Positions 1-6,226 of a stretch of DNA of 64,000 nt are shown here, in pieces. Position 1 is the first letter of the stretch, and every line of letters starts with the position of its first letter. Origin of the DNA: Sipunculus nudus (lineage: Eukaryota; Annelida; Sipuncula; Golfingiida; Sipunculidae); contig CM049313.1 of NCBI GenBank assembly GCA_026874595.1, positions 80,486,659 to 80,550,658 of the forward strand, read 5' to 3'. The translations under genes and the position numbers were made by a program. The notes beneath the pieces were generated by a model. It was not told the origin of the DNA and did no database searches. It worked only from the letters and a program-made list of their open reading frames with translations.

Positions 1-5
1 GTCTT

Positions 6-24
6 ATTTCCGGTCACTTCCGGC
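6..24 (-). promoter_or_regulatory. ETS-type doublet (two TTCCGG cores)
   Basis: TTCCGG occurs at 8-13 and 18-23, separated by TCAC. The second core reads GCCGGAAGTG on the minus strand (15-24), which matches the GABP/ETS consensus. The doublet is present at the start of every unit. Binding is inferred from the motif alone. Confidence 0.35.
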
Positions 25-51
25 AAGCGTTCGACCTCAGGTCGTCTAGTT

Positions 52-74
52 TGTCTGTCTGTCTGTCTGTCTGT
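52..74 (+). repeat. (TGTC)n microsatellite, first tract
   Basis: This is an uninterrupted TGTC/CTGT tract followed by the imperfect continuation TTTATTTGTCTGTATG. The tract has the same length in the units compared by eye, which is unusual for a tetranucleotide repeat and supports recent unit amplification. Confidence 0.9.
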
Positions 75-190
75 TTATTTGTCTGTATGTACACGCTCTA
101 CAGGCCACAGTTTTTAAGCAATCGCTCTGAAACTTATGCATTAGGTGTAAGATTGGTTCTCCTCGGAGCCTATTGTTTTTGGTCATGATC

Positions 191-215
191 GGTCAAAGGT
201 CAAGGTCAAGGTCAC
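191..215 (+). promoter_or_regulatory. Three abutting AGGTCA nuclear-receptor half-sites
   Basis: AGGTCA is repeated at 197-202, 203-208 and 209-214 with no spacer, preceded by a GGTCA at 191-195. The second and third also read TCAAGGTCA, the extended monomer site of FTZ-F1/SF-1 and ERR-type receptors. The block is kept in all eleven units. Runs of AGGTCA are common in molluscan repeats, so this may be a simple-repeat remnant rather than a functional element. Confidence 0.4.
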
Positions 216-342
216 CAAAAAAACTAACATTTTTACTTTCTTCATATCTTTGTCAATAATAATCGTAGCCGCATAATCTGTAGCTCATTTTATTCCTCTT
301 AATGTTAGCTTTCCAAGTGCTAGCAAATTTTTCTGGTCGATT

Positions 343-356
343 GTTACCATCGTAAC
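343..356 (+). promoter_or_regulatory. Imperfect X-box-like palindrome
   Basis: GTTACCATCGTAAC differs by one base from the perfect palindrome at 789-802. The sequence after each palindrome is also similar (a T-rich run, GGGG and AAAA), so the two are paralogous copies within the decayed leader repeats, 446 bases apart (about three ~150-bp periods). Confidence 0.3.
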
Positions 357-640
357 GTATTTTTGGGGGAAAATCAGAAAATTCGAAAATTTCACTCAAA
401 ATTTTTCATTTTTTAAGTTAGAGAGGTCTAGTTTTTTGCATTGTGTAGCATTTAATATGCTCTATGGAAAATTAACGGGAGTCTCGCAAAATCTCGTGCC
501 ATTTGTCGTCAAATGAGACTTTTCGAGATTTCATTAAAAACGATTTAGAGTTGGCAGTTTTACAGCTAATGTTCTAAAAGTGACATATTTTCTGTTTTTC
601 TGTATTATCTCGAACTTGTTTTTTCATTTTTTGAAATTAG

Positions 641-653
641 CCACCAGGGGGCG
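641..653 (+). promoter_or_regulatory. Perfect CTCF-type core motif, one per unit
   Basis: CCACCAGGGGGCG is identical to the core of the vertebrate CTCF consensus (TGGCCACCAGGGGGCGCTA); the base before it is G, as in the consensus. The exact 13-mer is retained in all eleven units: 641, 6867, 13094, 19326, 25568, 33273, 39133, 45032, 50903, 56764 and 62621 (start positions). It survives in unit 7, where surrounding sequence carries many single-base indels. CTCF and its motif are conserved across bilaterians, so binding is plausible in an invertebrate. It is inferred, not shown. Confidence 0.55.
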
Positions 654-788
654 TGGTACTGGAAACACTGCAACTTACCATTTTTCTGCAATACCAAAAA
701 AAAATATTAAACGTGGCACAATGTTTACTGTCTTATCTGAAACTAGGATCGTCGGCTTATTCCTGCGTACATGTAGCTTTGCGCTGCT

Positions 789-802
789 GTTACCATGGTA
801 AC
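789..802. promoter_or_regulatory. Perfect palindromic RFX X-box-like site, one per unit
   Basis: GTTACCATGGTAAC is a 14-bp perfect palindrome and fits the RFX X-box consensus (GTTNCCATGGNAAC), the element of ciliary gene promoters. Copies start at 789, 7015, 13242, 19474, 25717, 33421, 45181, 51051, 56922 and 62769. Unit 7 has a one-base deletion in it (near 39282). A diverged version with GGTTAC at its end lies at 63939, beyond the second gap. Confidence 0.4.
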
Positions 803-1413
803 CAAATTTTGGGGTAAAACTTGGCAATCTGAAAATAATAACTTTTTTGCTTCTATCTCTGTTAATATTTATACTACAAGTGTCTAGTTTTCTGCATGAG
901 GTAGCATTCCCTTGCCACTAATGCAGTTAATTGCAAGTCTCGTAGAATCTCGCTCTGTTTTCCGTCAAACGAGAAATTACGAGATTTCACAGAAATGCAT
1001 ATAACTTGGTCACCTTTTCGGCTAAAGAGGAGTAGTTTTCAGCATTTTGTTGCGTTTTGGGAGCTTAACAAGATAATAACTTATATCTCGCCACATCTCG
1101 TACCATCTCCCGCCAAACGAGAATATTCGAGAATTCGAACAAATGTCTATATCTCTGTCATTTGAATGCCAGAGATTTTATTTTTCTATTGTTCAAGATT
1201 CACTTGACTAGTTTGAAGTGACAAAATTGAATATCTCGTCATATCTCGCATCATTTCTTGTCAAACGAGAACATGGGACCATTCAAAGATACGCCTATAA
1301 TTCTGTTATTTTAATGCTGAAGACCTTTAGTTTTCAGCATTCGATAGCGTCTAACACTCTCGGTCACATTAATATGTTTATATTGTAAGTTTCGTCAAAT
1401 CTGGGATCGTTTT

Positions 1414-1806
1414 TTCTTCAAATAAAAAAGTACATCCTATTGCCGTGACCATAAGTGGCGGCAGTATGTGATAGTAAATGTCGGCAGGAGCATTACACTT
1501 GACAGTTGGAGCCGTGTTCTATGGGTGTGCGATGGCCCATGAAGAAGACTTCTATTGTGTTGTTATCGTCTTCCTTTGATTGCTGCTTCGTAAGCTTCAC
1601 AGACCAGCGCCAACCACCTGGTTGCCATGTGTCCTCAATGTAAACAACCTTTGCTGTTTTCCTTTCCCTAAGATATGTATGGTAGCCTGTTCACTTGTCC
1701 TTAGATTGTTTATTGTTGGTGTATTGAAGTAAAATAAAATGCCAGGTTTTCCTGCAAATTGATTGTAAATTGAATAAAATCATACAAGAACCAACCAATG
1801 TTCTAT
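1414..1806. other. Unique spacer between leader and sub-repeat array
   Basis: About 390 bases, single copy in each unit and well conserved between units. The minus strand holds a 65-codon open frame without an early ATG (1493-1690). The encoded stretch includes WQPGGWRWSVKLTK and IEVFFMGHRTP, which I do not recognise. In unit 10 a one-base deletion near 57630 replaces the stop with a longer reading frame. In unit 5 and unit 9, indels open other frames. AATAAA words occur near 1733-1740 and 1771 on the plus strand. No gene is called. Confidence 0.6.
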
Positions 1807-4019
1807 GACCACTATTTCAGATTTGAGATCAGAACAATTGATTTCTGCATAAACCACTATGACCAGATTTGATAAACTTTAAAGTGGTCTATATTTTTTT
1901 CTGAAGAAGTTGAGCTATATGCTTGGAGATGCCAGCCAGTGGGTGTGAATGGATTGCAATGAAACCCAAGCCAGGTGTTTGTGAAGAGTCTGGTGGAGAT
2001 GAAGGGGGCCAAAACCTATTTGACTGTGTATAAGCATAAACTGGCCTGAAATCAGGTTTCTGGGGGCATGAAATTTTTGTTTGTGGGAACAGGGTAATAT
2101 TTTCTTGTTTCCCTGTATATACACCCTAAACTGGGCCTAATGACACCAAAACCAGGTTTGTGGGACCATCAGTACAGATTTGAGGGGGGAAAATGGATTT
2201 TATCTGTATATCACTATGTTCACTGTGTCCAGATTTGGAAATTCAAACTGGTCCTAATTTTTTTTCTGATGGAGTTGAGCCAAATGCTTTGAGATACCAG
2301 CCAGTGGGTGTAAATGGATTGCAATGATACCAAACCAGGTGTGTGTGTTGAGTTTTGTGGAGATGAGGGGGGCCAGAACCTATCTGACTGTGTATAAGCA
2401 TAAACTGGCCTGAAATCAGGTTTCTGGGGGCTTGAAATTCTTGTTTGTGTCAACAGGGTAATATTATCTTGTTTCCCTGTATATACACCTTGAATTGGGC
2501 CTAATGACACCTAAACCATGTTTTAGGGACCATCATTACAGATTTGAGGGAAAAAAAAATGGATTTTCCCTGTATATCACTATGTTCACTGTGTCCAGAT
2601 TTGGAAATTCAAACTGGCCCTAATTTTTTTTCTGAGGGAGTTGAGCCAAATGCTTGGTGATGCCAGCCAGTGGGTGTAAATGGATTGCAATGATACCCAA
2701 ACCAGGAGTGTGTGTTGAGTTTTGTGGATATGAAGGGGGCCAGAACCTATTTGACTGTGTATAAGCATAAACTGGCCTGAAATCAGGTTTCTGGGGGCAT
2801 GAAATTTTTGTTTGTGGGAACAGGGTAATATTATCTTGTTTCCCTGTATATACACCCTAAACTGGGTCTAATGACACCAAAACCAGGTTTGTGGGACCAT
2901 CAGTACAGATTTGAGGGGGGAAAATGGATTTTCTCTGTATATCACTATGTTCACTGTGTCCAGATTTGGAAATTCAAACTGGCCCTAATTTTTTTCTGAG
3001 GGAGTTGAGCCAAATGCTTGGTGATGCCAGCCAGTGGGTGTAAATGGATTGCAATGATACCCAAACCAGGAGTGTGTGTTGAGTTTTGTGGGGATGAGGG
3101 GGGCCAGAACCTATTTGACTGTGTATAAGCATAAACTGGCCTGAAATCAGGTTTCTGGGGGCATGAAATTTTTGTTTGTGGGAACAGGGTAATATTATCT
3201 TGTTTCCCTGTATATACACACTAAACTGGGCCTAATGACACCAAAACCAGGTTTGTGGGACCATCAGTACAGATTTGAGGGGAAAAAATGGATTTTTTCT
3301 GTATATCACTATGTCCACTGTGTCCAGATTTGGAAATTCAAACTGGCCCTAATTTTTTTCTGAGGGAGTTGAGCCAAATGCTTGGTGATGCCAGCCAGTG
3401 GGTGTAAATGGATTGCAATGATACCCAAACCAGGAGTGTGTGTTGAGTTTTGTGGGGATGAGGGGGGCCAGAACCTATTTGACTGTGTATAAGCATAAAC
3501 TGGCCTGAAATCAGGTTTCTGGGGGCATGAAATTTTTGTTTGTGGGAACAGGGTAATATTATCTTGTTTCCCTGTATATACACACTAAACTGGGCCTAAT
3601 GACACCAAAACCAGGTTTGTGGGACCATCAGTACAGATTTGAGGGGAAAAAATGGATTTTTTCTGTATATCACTATGTCCACTGTGTCCAGATTTGGAAA
3701 TTCAAACTGGCCCTAATTTTTTTTCTGAGAGATTTGAACCAAATGCTTTGAGATTCCAGCCAGTGGGTGTAAATGGATTGCAATGATAGCCAAACCAGGT
3801 GTGTGTGATGAGTCTGGTGGAGATGAGGTGGTCCAAAACACTATTTGCCTGTGTATAATAAGCCATATACTGTACTCAGCTGAAATCAGCTTTCTGGGGG
3901 CTTGAAATGTTTGCTGGTGGGAACAAGGTAAAATTATCTTGTTATCATGGATATACACCCTAAAATGGGTCTAAGAACACCAAATACATGCATGTTGGAC
4001 CATGAGTACAGATTTGAGG
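1807..4019 (+). repeat. Sub-repeat array of unit 1: six ~364-bp copies
   Basis: Landmark GTTGAG (or its variant) falls at 1909, 2274, 2640, 3004, 3368 and ~3733, giving periods of 365, 366, 364, 364 and 365. Copies 4 and 5 look identical over a full period. Copies 1 and 6 are the most diverged. This is the usual pattern of satellites homogenised in the centre and decaying at the edges. Each copy contains the near-palindrome CCTGAAATCAGG. Minus-strand open frames of 69-96 codons exist in each copy, but 364 is not a multiple of three, so no continuous repeat protein is possible. Confidence 0.95.
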
Positions 4020-4218
4020 TAACAAATTGTCTGTCTATAAATTAAAAAAAATAAAATATCAAACTGTTATAAACATGTATCAATATATTTAATAAAATCT
4101 CTTTTCATCCAATGAATTGCATCTTATTTTTTTATAAATAAACCATGATATTCAATTACATCCAGTAATAAAAAATAAAAATAAAATGAATAAAAGTTTT
4201 TTTGTTTTTGTTTTTTTT
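4020..4218. other. AT-rich segment leading into a T-run
   Basis: Almost only A and T, with several AATAAA/AATAAAA words, ending in T-runs (TTTTTTTGTTTTTG then T8). No open frame or RNA was recognised. Equivalent segments follow the sub-repeat array in every unit. Confidence 0.7.
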
Positions 4219-4232
4219 GGGGGGGGGGGGGG
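4219..4232 (+). repeat. Poly-G tract, length varying between units
   Basis: Fourteen Gs here. Other units: 15 (10445-10459), 19 (16672-16690), 18 (22912-22929), 15 (30622-30636), 12 (36480-36491), 19 (42365-42383), 15 (48251-48265), 18 (54115-54132) and 19 (59974-59992). It is followed by TTTGTG and a T-run. It is the most variable position of the unit, either by slippage or by homopolymer sequencing error. Confidence 0.95.
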
Positions 4233-4439
4233 TTTGTGTTTTTTTTGCAGTTAAATCCAGGCTTCTCTTTGGATCCCGGCGGTGGGCGAGTGTACAATGG
4301 ACACCACACAACATTTGAAAGAACATTTTTTCTGCTGTTATTGGATGACCAAGTCTCTATGAATTTAAAAAAAAATATTTATTCCGTTATTCAAGATGAC
4401 AGTGAAAATGACCCTATTTTTTCAATCATTCACCACTCT

Positions 4440-4600
4440 TTTCGAGCGTTCATCGAATAAGAAAGAGCCCGTCCCACCGCATTTCCTGCGAGGGTTCGTT
4501 TCTTCAGAGTCCAAACAATCCTACAGGGGCGGGGTTTAGTCCATCTCGTCTTAAATTTGTGTCCGGGGCACGGCAAACATTATGAAAGCGGACAAAAACT
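4440..4600 (+). repeat. Diverged direct repeat, copy a
   Basis: Paired with 5273-5433 at an offset of 833-834 bases. Shared anchors are AGAGCCCGTCCCA (4464 and 5297) and TCTTAAATTT (4549 and 5383), with intermittent similarity between them. It is an old duplication inside the body of the unit, much older than the unit amplification. Confidence 0.6.
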
Positions 4601-4637
4601 TTCATACGGCTGGTAAATGCGTTTATATGTAAACGCG

Positions 4638-4647
4638 GGGAATTCCC
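4638..4647. promoter_or_regulatory. kB-like palindrome GGGAATTCCC
   Basis: A perfect 10-bp palindrome matching the Rel/NF-kB consensus GGGRNWYYCC. It lies just after GTTTATATGTAAAC (4621-4634), an imperfect palindrome. It is intact in most units, but unit 5 has an extra C and unit 6 lacks one of the preceding Gs of the GGGG run. Function is inferred only from the motif. Confidence 0.25.
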
Positions 4648-5160
4648 GGACAATTCACGGAGAGATTTTATATGCAATGATACTTTTAATTACACGTTAA
4701 AATCATTTAAAATCTACCACTATATTACTCTAAAGACATTTATTCACTGTTAAATTACCGAAATAATAACCAGCGCAAACAATGTGGGACTGCCACTAAC
4801 ACCAATCTGGATCACCAGCTAACATTGACTACCGATCTTACATCAGACGAAAACGCTAAACACTATATATTTTTTCAACAGTTTACTGTGCAAACCGTAA
4901 CAAAACCATGCAGGATATCAAATTTACAGGTTCTTAAGGGAATATGATACAAAACATAAATTGTACCTTTGCTCACATTTAATAATATCATCATGATGAA
5001 TTCTCCCCGAATTCTCCAGCTGTCCGCGTTATAGATGTATATGTATTTATTAATGACAAAAATTGACATACAATTTTATGGATACCCGTATAATTGCGGT
5101 TTTCTGGACCGTCCCAGCCCACAGGTAGGATAATATGGATTCCCGACAATATTCTAATGA
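4648..5160. other. AT-rich unit body without recognised features
   Basis: Short open frames occur on the minus strand, but none has recognisable protein character and none survives indels in other units. A TATA-like CTATATATTTTTT lies near 4863. Nothing further is supported. Confidence 0.5.
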
Positions 5161-5181
5161 CCGTTCCCTGAGCTGGAACGG
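5161..5181. other. 7-bp inverted repeat (hairpin CCGTTCC / GGAACGG)
   Basis: CCGTTCC (5161-5167) and GGAACGG (5175-5181) are perfect complements around a 7-base loop. It could form a small hairpin. There is no T-run directly after it and no sign that it is a terminator. Confidence 0.45.
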
Positions 5182-5272
5182 GCTAAGAAGGTCCCTGTCA
5201 TTTTTTTTAATTGTCAATTCCCAGGTTTTTCGGATAAAAAAATGGCCCAATCCTTCATTCAATCTCCAGCCT

Positions 5273-5433
5273 CTTCTGGCGTTCCGGGTTTAAAAAAGAG
5301 CCCGTCCCATGCCTATTTCAGCTAGGACTGCAAACTCTGGGGTCAAAACAACTCAACTACGGCTTGGGATTACTACCTTTCCTCTTAAATTTCCATCGCG
5401 CCCGTGTCAAGTGTACCGTTTTATTCACAAACG
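5273..5433 (+). repeat. Diverged direct repeat, copy b
   Basis: Partner of 4440-4600 (see there). Copy b is followed by an AT-rich stretch with TATATATTTTTATATATG around 5480-5498 and then by a CpG-richer stretch (5830-5890). Confidence 0.6.
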
Positions 5434-5684
5434 TGCGGCAGGCGCCAAAAAATTTGACAGCACCCCTCTCTCATCCCAGAATATATTTTTATATATGAAG
5501 TCCTAACCCACCACGGAACTAGGGCCTCAAATTTTTTTATCTTATTACTTACCACTTCAGACTCCTTAAAAGTCTCTCCTTTTTTAACCAAAGATTCCAA
5601 TTTTTAAAATATATTAAATTTCACATTACAGATAACCTACACCAAGGGGACATTACAGTTAATCCGTGATGGGCAGGACTTCTT

Positions 5685-5700
5685 GGAATTTTATAATTCC
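5685..5700. other. 6-bp inverted repeat GGAATT / AATTCC
   Basis: GGAATT (5685-5690), a 4-base loop TTAT, then AATTCC (5695-5700). Units 3 and 5 have lost one G of the left arm, so the hairpin is not strictly kept. Confidence 0.35.
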
Positions 5701-6052
5701 CGGACGCAGGCTGACCGACTGCCTTTTTTCTTCAAGGACAGCCCTAATTTAAGCCATCATCAGACTTGAAGATGTCCTCAGGCCGACCTATTTGTCCAGG
5801 AATGAAAGGTCACGTCTCCCTTACCCAGAGGTCGGGTCTCTGTCTAACACGAACGCGGCTTCGCTTGCATTTCGGCATTCTGGACGTTCAACTCTTCAAG
5901 TTTCATTTTCAGTGCTTTTCTTATTTCCAGCACTCAAGAATAGGAGAACTGCCAAGGATTCAGTTGGACTTCCTTTATTTTTATTTCTGTCCAAAAATGG
6001 ATTATCCTGTGTAGGATGGCTACTAATAACAACACTATTAATGTCTCTCTAT

Positions 6053-6054
6053 CC

Positions 6055-6086
<32 letters not shown>

Positions 6087-6090
6087 GTCT
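6053..6090 (+). repeat. (GTCT)n microsatellite, second tract
   Basis: A GTCT tract with one CTCTCT interruption, about 200 bases before the first tract of the next unit (6278-6300). A third short TGTCTGTCTG lies at 6191-6200. Reading frames through these tracts give SVCL or DRQT peptide repeats, which are artefacts. Confidence 0.9.
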
Positions 6091-6226
6091 ACTCCTCTTT
6101 GACTTTTGAAAATCAGCAAGACCTTATTCATATGTGCTACTGTTTTCCCCATGATAGAGGTTTTTCATTTGATCAGATCCAAATGTTCCCTGTCTGTCTG
6201 CCTAGTAACTGTCCATCTATTTCGCT

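Larger units (their letters stand above)
395..1413 (+). repeat. Decayed ~150-bp tandem repeats (leader region)
   Basis: A recurring module combines a phrase like TAGTTTTCAGCATT, a pair of TCTCG words, and GTCAAACGAGA followed by CGAG. The GTCAAA landmark falls near 508, 964, 1123, 1260 and 1394. The last four are ~135-160 bases apart, and the first gap is about three periods. At least five degenerate copies can be followed, with sharp copies at roughly 842-990, 991-1143, 1144-1285 and 1286-1413. The inner words TCTCG and CGAGA are inverted relative to each other, giving each copy weak dyad symmetry. The region is present once per unit. Copies within a unit are far more diverged than the same copy between units, so this tandem structure predates the 6.2-kb amplification. 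Confidence 0.7.
1..6226 (+). repeat. Macrosatellite unit 1 (block A, six sub-repeats)
   Basis: Reference unit for this annotation. Parts in order: GTCT microsatellite and decayed ~150-bp repeat leader (1-1413), spacer (1414-1806), ~364-bp sub-repeat array (1807-4019), AT-rich segment (4020-4218), G-run of 14 (4219-4232), body (4233-6052), second GTCT tract and unit end (6053-6226). No coding gene was recognised. Confidence 0.95.

Noticed and set aside
580-801. 73-codon plus-strand frame recurring in most units
   Set aside because: It starts at GTG, contains the CTCF-like and A-rich words, lacks recognisable protein features, and is broken by indels in units 5, 6 and 7.
2220-3583. Conserved minus-strand open frames of 69-96 codons in each ~364-bp sub-repeat, often beginning MYIQGNK
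   Set aside because: They are conserved only because the DNA is duplicated. The period is 364-366 bases and not constantly divisible by three, frames differ among copies, and single-base indels freely alter them. No known domain was recognised.
1807-4019. Could the regular repeats be a CRISPR array?
   Set aside because: Period of ~364 bases with no short repeat/unique spacer alternation, in a eukaryotic context.
4489-4503. GGGTTCGTTTC as a possible tRNA or SINE B box
   Set aside because: It misses a required base of the B-box consensus, and no A box or cloverleaf can be drawn upstream.
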